Source: Isoptericola halotolerans (GTDB lineage Bacteria > Actinomycetota > Actinomycetes > Actinomycetales > Cellulomonadaceae). From it: DNA of 55,809 nt. The stretch lies in NCBI RefSeq assembly GCF_003003075.1, contig NZ_PVTX01000015.1:1-55809 (forward strand). Reading direction: 5' to 3'. The translations under genes were made by a program, and so were the position numbers. The notes beneath the pieces were generated by a model. The model made no database searches. It had not been told where the DNA came from and saw only the letters and a program-made list of their open reading frames with translations. Shown here one piece after another: positions 1 through 7,436 of this stretch (positions are counted from its first letter, which is position 1; the number at the start of each line of letters is the position of its first letter).

Positions 1-2
1 GG

Positions 3-95
3 CTCGACCACTACAACCTGGAACGACCCCACACCGGCATCGGCGGCCTACGCCCCATCGACCGAATCAACAACGTCCCGAGTCAGTACACCTAG
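3..95 (+). mobile_element. C-terminal remnant of an IS481-type transposase
   Basis: The frame from base 3 reads a typical integrase-fold transposase tail: HYNLERPHTGIGG, then LRPIDRINN, ending VPSQYT and a TAG stop. The HYN-x-ERPHT and PI-x-R-x-NN pattern is characteristic of IS481/IS3-group DDE transposases near their C-terminus. Only 30 codons are inside the window, so it is unknown whether the element is complete to the left. It lies just upstream of the glycogen synthase gene and may have replaced the native upstream DNA. Confidence 0.75.
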
Positions 96-150
96 GACCT
101 CGGGGCGGCGCATGCCGCACGACGCGGCCGGGAGCGCTACGTTGAGGTGC

Positions 151-1398
151 GTGAGCACCCCGCTGAGGATCGACCTGCTGACCCGTGAGTTCCCGCCGCA
201 CGTCTACGGCGGCGCCGGCGTGCACGTCGCCGAGCTCTCCGCCGTCCTGCGTCCCCACGCGGACGTCCGCGTGCGCTGCTTCGACGGCCCCCGCGCCGAC
301 GCCGAGCACGTGACCGGCTACGACGAGCCCGCCACCCTGGCGGGGGCGAACGCGACGCTCCGCACGCTCGGCGTGGACCTGGCGATGGCCGACGACGTCG
401 CCGGCGCCGACGTGGTGCACTCGCACACCTGGTACGCGAACATGGCCGGGCACCTCGGAGGCCTGCTGCACGGGGTCCCGCACGTGGTCACAGCGCACTC
501 GCTCGAGCCGTTGCGTCCCTGGAAGGCCGAGCAGCTCGGCGGCGGCTACGCCGTGTCGAGCTGGGCCGAGCGCACGGCCTACCTCGGGGCGGCCGGGATC
601 GTCGCGGTCTCCGCCGGCATGCGCGACGACATCCTGCGCTGCTACCCCGAGCTCGACCCGGACCGGGTGCACGTCGTCCACAACGGCATCGACCTGGACG
701 GCTGGGTGCGGCCGTCCGACGACGTCGTGGCGCGCGTCGCGGGGCAGCACGGCATCGACGTGGGGCGCCCGGCCGTGGTGTTCGTCGGGCGCATCACCCG
801 GCAGAAGGGGCTGCCGGACTTCCTGCGCGCCGCGGCCCGGCTCCCGCGCGAGGTCCAGGTGGTCCTCTGCGCCGGTGCCCCGGACACGCCGGAGATCATG
901 GCGGAGGTCCGGGCGCTGGTGGACGACCTGCGCGCCGCACGCGGTGGGGGAGCGGGGGCCGGCGTGGTGTGGATCGAGGAGATGCTGCCGCGCCAGGACC
1001 TGTGCGCCGTCCTCGCCGCCTCGACGGTCTTCGCGTGCCCCTCGGTCTACGAGCCCCTCGGCATCGTCAACCTCGAGGCCATGGCCGTGGGCCTGCCCGT
1101 GGTGGCCACGGCGACGGGCGGCATCCCCGAGGTGGTCGACGACGGCGTCACCGGCGTGCTCGTGCCGATCGAGCAGGCGGACGACGGCACGGGGACGCCG
1201 CTGGACCCTGAGCGCTGGGTGAGCGAGCTGGCCGCGGCCCTGACCGCCGTCGTCGGCGACCCGACCCGGGCCGCCGCGATGGGTGCCGCGGGCCGCCGGC
1301 GCGCCGAGGAGCACTTCGCGTGGACGTCGATCGCCGAACGCACGATGGACGTGTACCGGTCGGTGCTGGAGGTCGAGACGGTGGCGCGGGGCCGCTGA
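151..1398 (+). CDS. glgA: Glycogen synthase, actinobacterial GlgA/GlgM type
   Basis: GT-B glycosyltransferase of about 415 residues in the actinobacterial glycogen synthase family. Known members use ADP-glucose either to elongate glycogen or to make maltose-1-phosphate (the GlgM role); sequence alone does not separate the two. The N-terminus carries the FPPHVYGGAGVH glycine-rich donor-site loop, and the C-terminal domain carries EPLGIVNLEAMAVGLPVVAT, the E-x7-E retaining-transferase motif. An in-frame ATG lies at 112, but GTG 151 gives the conserved N-terminus and sits 7 nt after a TACGTT -10-like box (138-143), as expected for a leaderless mRNA. A transposase remnant ends only 55 nt upstream. 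The usual neighbour glgC is not in the window. Confidence 0.9.
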   Translation: MSTPLRIDLLTREFPPHVYGGAGVHVAELSAVLRPHADVRVRCFDGPRADAEHVTGYDEPATLAGANATLRTLGVDLAMADDVAGADVVHSHTWYANMAGHLGGLLHGVPHVVTAHSLEPLRPWKAEQLGGGYAVSSWAERTAYLGAAGIVAVSAGMRDDILRCYPELDPDRVHVVHNGIDLDGWVRPSDDVVARVAGQHGIDVGRPAVVFVGRITRQKGLPDFLRAAARLPREVQVVLCAGAPDTPEIMAEVRALVDDLRAARGGGAGAGVVWIEEMLPRQDLCAVLAASTVFACPSVYEPLGIVNLEAMAVGLPVVATATGGIPEVVDDGVTGVLVPIEQADDGTGTPLDPERWVSELAAALTAVVGDPTRAAAMGAAGRRRAEEHFAWTSIAERTMDVYRSVLEVETVARGR

Positions 1399-1406
1399 GC
1401 CCCGTG

Positions 1407-1438
1407 CTGCGGTGCCCTGACGGTTCAGGGCACCGCAG
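1407..1438. terminator. Bidirectional hairpin between convergent genes
   Basis: Perfect inverted repeat with 14-bp arms (CTGCGGTGCCCTGA and its complement) around a 4-nt loop. It sits directly after the glgA stop and overlaps the last codons of the convergent gene, so it could end transcription from both sides. No T-tract follows, as is common in high-GC actinobacteria. Confidence 0.7.
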
Positions 1439-2192
1439 CGTAGGTGGCGGCGCTCAGCGCTCGTCGCGCCGTGCGCTCGACCTCGCGCAGGGCGGTCGAG
1501 CGCTGGTCGGCCTGCCAGACGTTGACCGCCGCGCCGTCGTCGTCGGTCGCCAGGTCCACGATGGCCAGCAGGCGCGTGGCGAGCTGCATGACCCGTGCCC
1601 GGCGCCCGTCGAGGTCGGGCACGGGCCAGCTCGCGGTGCTCGAGCTCCGGACCCGCTCGATCGCGTCCGCGGCGTCGTCGCGCCACCGGGCGACGTCGAG
1701 CGAGTCGAGCGCCTCGGTCGCGACGACGAGGCTGCTGCGCAGCTCGCGTTCGGCGTCGGCGAGCGACCCGAGCGCCCCCGCCAGGAGCGTGGACCACGGC
1801 GGGACCTCCACCACCTGCCACGTCACCAGGTGGCCCGGCTCGAGCGCCGAGCCGAACGGGGTGACCCGGGGCACCGCCGCCCACGAACCGGCGGAGGTCG
1901 TCACGAGCAGGCACTCGCCGGACTCGGTGGCCGCGGCCGTGGCGGCCGCCGGGACCCCTGACGGGTCCCCCGGCGCGGGCAGGACGGCGCAGACCTCGCG
2001 AGGTCCGTCGGAGAAGGTGGCGACGAGCTCCTTCAGGGTCACCTGCTCGGCCTCGGCGCCGGGCAGGCCGAGGACGACGTGCGGCTCGTCGTCCTCGGTC
2101 ACCGACCGCACCGCCAGTCCGTGCGACGCGCCGAGCGCCTGGAGCCACAGCGCCAGCACGACGCTGCGGGGCAGGGTGGTGGTCTCGCTCAC
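1425..2192 (-). CDS. Conserved actinobacterial hypothetical protein
   Basis: About 255 residues, acidic and Ala/Val-rich, with no membrane segment, signal peptide or catalytic motif I can name. The N-terminal half looks like a small alpha/beta domain; the C-terminal half is predicted mostly helical (repeated E/R/A/L stretches such as VERTARRALSAAT at the end). GTG 2192 is chosen over GTG 2201 because a TATCGT -10-like box (2205-2200 on this strand) lies 7 nt before it, the spacing seen at other apparently leaderless genes here. It is transcribed toward glgA and away from the ABC ATPase. Coding is supported by uninterrupted GC-rich codon use; function unknown. Confidence 0.7.
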   Translation of the reverse strand: MSETTTLPRSVVLALWLQALGASHGLAVRSVTEDDEPHVVLGLPGAEAEQVTLKELVATFSDGPREVCAVLPAPGDPSGVPAAATAAATESGECLLVTTSAGSWAAVPRVTPFGSALEPGHLVTWQVVEVPPWSTLLAGALGSLADAERELRSSLVVATEALDSLDVARWRDDAADAIERVRSSSTASWPVPDLDGRRARVMQLATRLLAIVDLATDDDGAAVNVWQADQRSTALREVERTARRALSAATYAAVP

Positions 2193-2311
2193 GCCTCGCA
2201 CGATAGACGCCTGACGTGCCCCGGCGCCCGTCGCGACGCTTCGTGGACCGTCCCGGCGGCCTCGCCGTGGGTGGGCGGGGAGCGTTCCTCGCTCCGGTAG
2301 GGTCGGGCCTC

Positions 2312-3109
2312 ATGAGCGCGGTACTCGACCTGCAGGGCGTCACCGTCCGACGCGGCACCTCCACGATCGTCGACTCCGTCGACTGGACCGTCTCCGAGGG
2401 GGAGCGCTGGATCGTCCTCGGCCCCAACGGGGCCGGCAAGACGACGCTGCTGCAGATCCTCGCGGCCCGTTCGCACCCGACGGCGGGCACCGTCGACCTG
2501 CTGGGTGAGCGGCTGGGACGCGTCGACGTCTTCGAGCTCCGCCCCCGGATCGGGTTCTCGTCCGCGGCGCTCGCCGACAAGATCCCGCACCACGAATCGG
2601 TGCGTGACGTCGTGGTGACCGCCGCGTACGGCGTGACCGGACGCTGGCGTGAGGAGTACGAGGAGCTGGACACCGAGCAGGCGCTGGCGCTGCTCGGCGC
2701 GTTCGACGTCGCGGACCTCGCGGAACGGCGCTACGGCACGCTCAGCGAGGGCGAGCGCAAGCGTGTGCAGATCGCCCGCGCGCTCATGACCGACCCGGAG
2801 GTGCTGCTCCTCGACGAGCCGGCCGCCGGTCTCGACGTCGCGGGACGCGAGGAGCTCGTCGGTGCGCTGGCCGAGCTCGCGGGCGACGAGGCCTCGCCGG
2901 TGCTGGTCGTGGTCACCCACCACGTCGAGGAGATCCCGCCCGGCTTCACGCACCTGCTGCTCCTGGGCGACGGCAAGGTCGAGGCGGCCGGGCCGCTGGA
3001 GGAGGTCCTGACGTCGGAGAACCTCTCACGCGCCTTCGGGATGGACCTGCTGGTCGCCCACGGGGGCGGTCGTTGGCTGGCCCGGGCGGCGCGACCCGCC
3101 GGACGCTGA
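2312..3109 (+). CDS. Orphan ABC transporter ATP-binding protein
   Basis: Single ABC ATPase domain of 265 residues. Visible motifs in order are Walker A GPNGAGKT (about residue 40), signature LSEGERKR, Walker B VLLLDEP, D-loop AGLD and the switch histidine in VVTHHVEEI. The signature and the VTHHVEEIPPGFTH stretch resemble cytoplasmic ATPases of the metal/siderophore or ModF-like groups. No permease or binding protein is adjacent, so the partner is unknown. The open frame extends upstream to 2216, but ATG 2312 starts the conserved fold and follows a TAGGGT -10-like box (2298-2303). Its start is divergent from the upstream hypothetical gene. Confidence 0.85.
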   Translation: MSAVLDLQGVTVRRGTSTIVDSVDWTVSEGERWIVLGPNGAGKTTLLQILAARSHPTAGTVDLLGERLGRVDVFELRPRIGFSSAALADKIPHHESVRDVVVTAAYGVTGRWREEYEELDTEQALALLGAFDVADLAERRYGTLSEGERKRVQIARALMTDPEVLLLDEPAAGLDVAGREELVGALAELAGDEASPVLVVVTHHVEEIPPGFTHLLLLGDGKVEAAGPLEEVLTSENLSRAFGMDLLVAHGGGRWLARAARPAGR

Positions 3110-3114
3110 AGCGC

Positions 3115-3143
3115 TGCACATCCCGGCGATAATTTGGTAAATT
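3115..3143 (+). promoter_or_regulatory. Candidate promoter of the NfeD/SPFH pair
   Basis: An AT-rich island in otherwise very GC-rich DNA contains TGCACA (3115-3120), a 17-nt spacer and TAAATT (3138-3143). A strong GGAGG ribosome site follows at about 3168, before ATG 3178. The match to a housekeeping promoter is moderate. Confidence 0.4.
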
Positions 3144-3177
3144 CAGAGCAAAGCAGACGCTGCGGTCGGAGGTAGCC

Positions 3178-3657
3178 ATGGACGGCTGGGTGTGGTGGAT
3201 CGGCGGGGCCCTCGTCCTCGCCGTCGTGGAGATGCTCTCGCTCGACCTCGTCTTCATCATGCTCGCCGGTGGTGCGGTCGCCGGCGGGATCACCGCCGCG
3301 GCGGGCGGCCCCTTCTGGCTCCAGGTCATCGTCGCGTGCGTCGTGGCGGTCCTGCTGATCGTCACCCTGCGCCCGTGGCTGCTGCAGAACCTGCGCCGCC
3401 GGACGGTCCTGGTCGAGACGAACGCCGCCGCCCAGGTGGGCCGGACGGCCGTGGTCATCTCCGAGGTGACCGAGCTCGGCGGTCGCGTCAAGCTCTCCGG
3501 CGAGGTGTGGTCGGCTCGGCTGGTCGACGACGGTCTGCCGAACAGCACCGGTCGTGTCCCGGAGGGCGTCGAGGTCCGGGTCGTGAAGATCGACGGCGCG
3601 ACGGCGGTGGTCGCACCGGCCGGGGCGACGAGCCAGAACGCCGACGGCACCGTCTGA
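3178..3657 (+). CDS. NfeD-like membrane protein
   Basis: 159 residues: two or three N-terminal membrane segments (residues about 5-65, including WWIGGALVLAVVEML and VIVACVVAVLLIVTL), a basic stretch LLQNLRRR, then a soluble OB-fold-like C-terminal domain (VGRTAVVISEV...VKLSGEVWSARL...VEVRVVKIDGATAVV). This is the short NfeD type lacking the ClpP-like protease domain. NfeD proteins are partners of SPFH/stomatin proteins, and one follows 29 nt downstream, so the two probably form a membrane microdomain complex. ATG 3178 has an excellent GGAGG Shine-Dalgarno. Confidence 0.9.
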   Translation: MDGWVWWIGGALVLAVVEMLSLDLVFIMLAGGAVAGGITAAAGGPFWLQVIVACVVAVLLIVTLRPWLLQNLRRRTVLVETNAAAQVGRTAVVISEVTELGGRVKLSGEVWSARLVDDGLPNSTGRVPEGVEVRVVKIDGATAVVAPAGATSQNADGTV

Positions 3658-3686
3658 CGACGGCGTCCCCAACGGAAAGAGAACTC

Positions 3687-4883
3687 GTGGAACCAGGAAC
3701 AATCGTCCTCACCGTCTTGCTGGTCATCGTCGTCATCTTCGTGGTGGTGGCGCTGTTCAAGATGGTGCAGATCGTCCCGCAGGCGACGGCGCTGATCATC
3801 GAGCGCCTGGGCCGGTACGAGAAGACCTTCGAGCCGGGCCTGCACTGGCTGATCCCCTTCATCGACAAGGTGCGGGCCGGCGTCGACCTGCGCGAGCAGG
3901 TCGTGTCGTTCCCGCCCCAGCCCGTGATCACCTCGGACAACCTCGTGGTCAGCATCGACACGGTCATCTACTTCCAGGTGACCGAGCCCAAGTCCGCGGT
4001 CTACGAGATCGCCAACTACATCAGCGGTATCGAGCAGCTCACGGTGACCACGCTGCGTAACGTCGTCGGCTCCATGGACCTCGAGCAGACGCTGACCAGC
4101 CGTGACCAGATCAACGGTCAGCTCCGCGGCGTGCTGGACGAGGCGACCGGCCGGTGGGGCGTGCGCGTCAACCGCGTCGAGCTGAAGTCCATCGACCCGC
4201 CGGCCTCCGTCCAGGGTGCGATGGAGCAGCAGATGCGTGCCGAGCGTGACCGTCGTGCCACCATCCTCACCGCCGAGGGTGTCAAGCAGTCGGCGATCCT
4301 CACGGCCGAGGGTGAGAAGCAGTCGCAGATCCTCAAGGCCGAGGGTGACGCCCAGGCGGCGATCCTCACGGCCGAGGGTGAGGCGCGGGCCATCCTGCAG
4401 GTGTTCGGTGCCATCCACGAGGGCAACCCGGACCCCAAGCTGCTCGCCTATCAGTACCTGCAGATGCTCCCGGAGATCGCCAACGGCTCGTCCTCCAAGC
4501 TGTGGGTCGTCCCGACGGAGTTCACGGCGGCGCTCGGCTCGATCGCCAAGGGCTTCGGCGGCACGCCCGGTACGCCCGGCATCCCCGCGGAGCCGTCGGA
4601 CGACGACGACAGCGGCAGCGGCGTGAGCGCCGCCGTGCGCGCTGCGCTGGGCAAGTCCGGACTGCAGGACCCGGGCGAGGCGCTCGCCGAGGCCCGCCGC
4701 CAGGCCCAGGCCGCCACCGCCGACGCCACGAGCTCGGGCACTCGTTCCGGTGCGCCGTTCGAGCGTGGTGTCGAGCGCGGCCAGCGCCCGGCAGGGGAGC
4801 AGCCGCCGGCTCCGCCCGCCCCGACGCAGCCGCGCACGCTCGGCACGGACGACGAGGGCACACCGCCTCCGCCGCAGCAGTGA
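3687..4883 (+). CDS. SPFH/stomatin-like membrane protein
   Basis: 398 residues. One N-terminal membrane anchor (about residues 4-24), then the SPFH/band-7 domain (QIVPQATALIIERLGRYEKTFEPGLHWLIPF to about residue 180), a helical region with four near-identical 11-residue units of the type ILTAEGEKQSA (DNA about 4258-4392), and a Pro/Ala-rich charged tail. Stomatin-type proteins oligomerise on the inner membrane and scaffold membrane domains. The GTG start is preceded by GGAAAGAG. It forms a two-gene unit with NfeD. The low-complexity tail (GTPGTPGIPAEPSDDDD and onwards) is longer than usual. Confidence 0.92.
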   Translation: MEPGTIVLTVLLVIVVIFVVVALFKMVQIVPQATALIIERLGRYEKTFEPGLHWLIPFIDKVRAGVDLREQVVSFPPQPVITSDNLVVSIDTVIYFQVTEPKSAVYEIANYISGIEQLTVTTLRNVVGSMDLEQTLTSRDQINGQLRGVLDEATGRWGVRVNRVELKSIDPPASVQGAMEQQMRAERDRRATILTAEGVKQSAILTAEGEKQSQILKAEGDAQAAILTAEGEARAILQVFGAIHEGNPDPKLLAYQYLQMLPEIANGSSSKLWVVPTEFTAALGSIAKGFGGTPGTPGIPAEPSDDDDSGSGVSAAVRAALGKSGLQDPGEALAEARRQAQAATADATSSGTRSGAPFERGVERGQRPAGEQPPAPPAPTQPRTLGTDDEGTPPPPQQ

Positions 4884-4922
4884 CCTGAGTCGTCGTCCGG
4901 CACCGCCGGAGACGTCGGCCGT

Positions 4923-4958
4923 CGCAGCCCCGTCGCCCTCGCGGGCGGCGGGGCTGCG
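4923..4958 (+). terminator. Hairpin after the SPFH gene
   Basis: 16-bp arms CGCAGCCCCGTCGCCC and GGGCGGCGGGGCTGCG with one G-T pair and a 4-nt loop, 40 nt past the SPFH stop. Likely ends the NfeD/SPFH transcript. Confidence 0.65.
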
Positions 4959-4983
4959 TCGTGCTGCACGCCGCCGGGACCAC

Positions 4984-5013
4984 TTGCGGAGTGAGTGCTC
5001 ACTCATTTATGCT
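4984..5013 (+). promoter_or_regulatory. TetR operator inside the exporter promoter
   Basis: TTGCGG (4984-4989), 18-nt spacer, TATGCT (5008-5013). Between the boxes lies a perfect palindrome GAGTGAG-TG-CTCACTC (4989-5004). The -10 box ends 6 nt before GTG 5020, so the mRNA probably starts at the start codon. The placement implies repression by the TetR protein encoded directly downstream. Confidence 0.75.
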
Positions 5014-5019
5014 CCGGTG

Positions 5020-5685
5020 GTGACACAGGACGCCCCGGCCGGCCGCGCCGCCCGGATGGACCCCGCCGATCGCCGTGCGGCGATCATCGACGCCGTGCTC
5101 CCGATCGTCGCCGAGCGCGGCGTCGACGTCACCTCGCGCGAGCTGGCCACGGCCGCGTGCGTCGCCGAGGGGACGATCTTCCGCGCGTTCGGGGACAAGT
5201 CCTCGCTGCTCGGCGCCGTGGCGGTGGAGGGGCTGCACCGTGCCTCAGGGCCCGAGGAGACCCGCGCCGAGCTCGCCGGCATCGACCCGGACCGTCCGCT
5301 CGCGTCGCGCCTGGCCGAGGTCATCGAGCTCGGCCGGCGGCGGATGGGCGAGGTCGTGCGATGGATGGGGGTGCTGCGGGTGCTGCACCACCGCGCAGGG
5401 TCCCGGGACGTCGTCGCCGACGAGCGCGTCCGGGACTTCCGCGCGCAGCTCGCCGAGCAGCGCGCCGAGCAACGTGCCGCCACCCTCGAAGGACTCACCG
5501 CGGTCCTGGCGCCCGACGCCCACTGCCTGCGCGTCCCGGTCGAGGTGGCGGTCGCGCTCGTCGAGGCGAGCATCGCCGGGACGCACGCCCGGGTCGACCA
5601 CCTGATGCCCGCACCGTCGGCCGAGGTCATCGCCGACGCGCTCGTCCACGGCATCGTCACCTCGCCCGAGAGCTCGGAGGCCTGA
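5020..5685 (+). CDS. TetR-family regulator of the ABC exporter
   Basis: 221 residues. The N-terminal helix-turn-helix is clear: RRAAIIDAVLPIVAERGVDV, TSRELATAACVAEGTIFRAF, GDKSSLLGAV. The C-terminal ligand domain is variable and not assigned. The open frame runs upstream through the promoter, but GTG 5020 lies 6 nt after a TATGCT box, indicating leaderless translation (GTG 5017 is the alternative). Its stop overlaps the start of the first exporter gene (TGATG), so it is co-transcribed with the transporter and almost certainly autoregulates through the palindrome at 4989-5004. Such regulators usually sense a substrate of the linked exporter. Confidence 0.9.
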   Translation: MTQDAPAGRAARMDPADRRAAIIDAVLPIVAERGVDVTSRELATAACVAEGTIFRAFGDKSSLLGAVAVEGLHRASGPEETRAELAGIDPDRPLASRLAEVIELGRRRMGEVVRWMGVLRVLHHRAGSRDVVADERVRDFRAQLAEQRAEQRAATLEGLTAVLAPDAHCLRVPVEVAVALVEASIAGTHARVDHLMPAPSAEVIADALVHGIVTSPESSEA

Positions 5686-7436
5686 TGCTCGTCACGCTCG
5701 TGCGCCGCTACCTCCGCCCGTACCGGGCCGCCGTGGCGCTGCTGCTCCTGCTCCAGCTCGTCGCGACGCTGGGCTCGCTGTACCTGCCCGCCCTCAACGC
5801 CGACATCGTCGACCGGGGCGTGACCTTGGGCGACACCGGCTACATCATGCGGGTCGGTGGCTGGATGCTCGCCGTCAGCCTCGCCCAGGTGGTCTGCGCG
5901 ATCGGAGCCGTCTACCTGGGTGCCCGGGCCGCCACCGCGTTCGGCCGGGACCTGCGTCGGGACCTCTTCGACTCCGTCCAGGACTTCTCCGCCCGGGAGC
6001 TGGGCGAGTTCGGTGCGCCGTCGCTCATCACCCGCACCACCAACGACGTCCAGCAGGTCATGATGGTCGTGCTCATGACCTTCACGGTCATGGTGATGGC
6101 GCCGATCATGATGGTGGGCGGCGTCGTGATGGCTCTGCGGGAGGACCCGACGCTCTCGCGGCTGCTGCTCGTGGTCGTCCCGCTCCTCGGCGTCGTCGTC
6201 GGCCTGATCATGTGGCGGATGGTCCCGTACTTCCGGGGGATGCAGGCGCGGATCGACGTCATCAACGCGGTGCTGCGCGAGCAGATCACCGGGATGCGGG
6301 TGGTCCGGGCGTTCGTCCGCGAGGAGCGCGAGACGCAGCGCTTCGGTGCGGCGAACGCCCGCCTCTACGACGTCTCCCTCGGCGCCGGCAAGCTGATGGC
6401 CCTCGCCTTCCCGACGGTCATGCTCATCATGAGCCTCTCGCAGGTGGCCGTGCTCTGGTTCGGAGCGGGCGAGGTCTCGGCGGGCGAGCTGCAGGTGGGC
6501 TCGCTGATGGCCTTCCTGTCCTACATCATGTTCATCCTCATGGCCGTCATGATGTCCACGATGATGGTCATGATGATCCCGCGGGCCGCGGTCGCCGCGG
6601 GACGTATCGGCGACGTGCTCGGCACCCGGACGTCCGTGGCCGAGCCCGCCCGGCCGGTCGCGCTGACCTCGCTCGCCGACGGCGAGGGCCCACGGGGACG
6701 GGTGGACTTCGAGGCGGTGGAGTACGGCTATCCCGGTGCTGACGAGCCGGTGCTCCGCGACCTCACGTTCACCGCGGCCCCGGGACGGACGACGGCGATC
6801 ATCGGCTCGACCGGAGCGGGCAAGACGACGCTCCTCCACCTCGTGCCACGGCTCTTCGACGTGACCGGCGGTCGGGTGAGCATCGACGGCACCGATGTCC
6901 GGGACCTGTCGCTGCGCGATCTCGGGTCGTTGATGGGGCTGGTGCCGCAGAAGGCGTTCCTGTTCTCCGGCACGGTGGCGGACAACCTGCGCTACGGCAA
7001 GGCCGACGCCACCGAGGCCGAGATGTGGGAGGCGCTCGAGGTCGCGCAGGCGCGGGACTTCGTCGAGGCGCTGCACGAGGGCCTCCACGCGCCGGTCTCC
7101 CAGGGCGGGACGACGTTCTCGGGGGGTCAGCGCCAGCGCCTCGCCATCGCCCGGGCCGTGATCCGCCGTCCGCGGATCTACCTCTTCGACGACTCGTTCT
7201 CCGCGCTGGACTACGCGACCGACGCGCGTCTGCGGGCGGCGTTGCGGCCGCAGACCGCCGACGCCGCGGTGATCGTCGTGGCGCAACGGGTCGCGACGAT
7301 CCGCGAGGCGGACCAGATCCTCGTCCTGGACCACGGGCGGATCGTCGGGCGCGGCACCCACGCCGAGCTGCTCGAGTCCAACGAGACGTACGCCGAGATC
7401 GTCACGTCGCAGATGTCCCTGGAGGAGGCGGCATGA
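5685..7436 (+). CDS. ABC exporter subunit A, degenerate ATPase site
   Basis: 583 residues: a six-helix type-1 exporter membrane domain (first helix from about residue 15) followed by an ATPase domain from about residue 330. Motifs are Walker A GSTGAGKTT, Q-loop VPQKAFLF, signature FSGGQRQRLAIARA, Walker B IYLFDDSFSALD. The residue after Walker B, normally the catalytic Glu, is Asp, which is the hallmark of the degenerate half of heterodimeric exporters such as TM287/288. Start and stop overlap the flanking genes by 1 and 4 nt, so the TetR, subunit A and subunit B genes are one operon. Likely substrate is a drug or lipid; not determinable here. Confidence 0.92.
   Translation: MLVTLVRRYLRPYRAAVALLLLLQLVATLGSLYLPALNADIVDRGVTLGDTGYIMRVGGWMLAVSLAQVVCAIGAVYLGARAATAFGRDLRRDLFDSVQDFSARELGEFGAPSLITRTTNDVQQVMMVVLMTFTVMVMAPIMMVGGVVMALREDPTLSRLLLVVVPLLGVVVGLIMWRMVPYFRGMQARIDVINAVLREQITGMRVVRAFVREERETQRFGAANARLYDVSLGAGKLMALAFPTVMLIMSLSQVAVLWFGAGEVSAGELQVGSLMAFLSYIMFILMAVMMSTMMVMMIPRAAVAAGRIGDVLGTRTSVAEPARPVALTSLADGEGPRGRVDFEAVEYGYPGADEPVLRDLTFTAAPGRTTAIIGSTGAGKTTLLHLVPRLFDVTGGRVSIDGTDVRDLSLRDLGSLMGLVPQKAFLFSGTVADNLRYGKADATEAEMWEALEVAQARDFVEALHEGLHAPVSQGGTTFSGGQRQRLAIARAVIRRPRIYLFDDSFSALDYATDARLRAALRPQTADAAVIVVAQRVATIREADQILVLDHGRIVGRGTHAELLESNETYAEIVTSQMSLEEAA

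Noticed and set aside
67-2673. An 868-codon minus-strand frame over glgA and the ABC ATPase
   Set aside because: Antisense shadow; no domain and biased composition.
4258-4392. Tandem DNA repeat or CRISPR-like array
   Set aside because: These are coding repeats of an 11-residue helix unit in the SPFH protein, normal for that family. No CRISPR array was seen anywhere.
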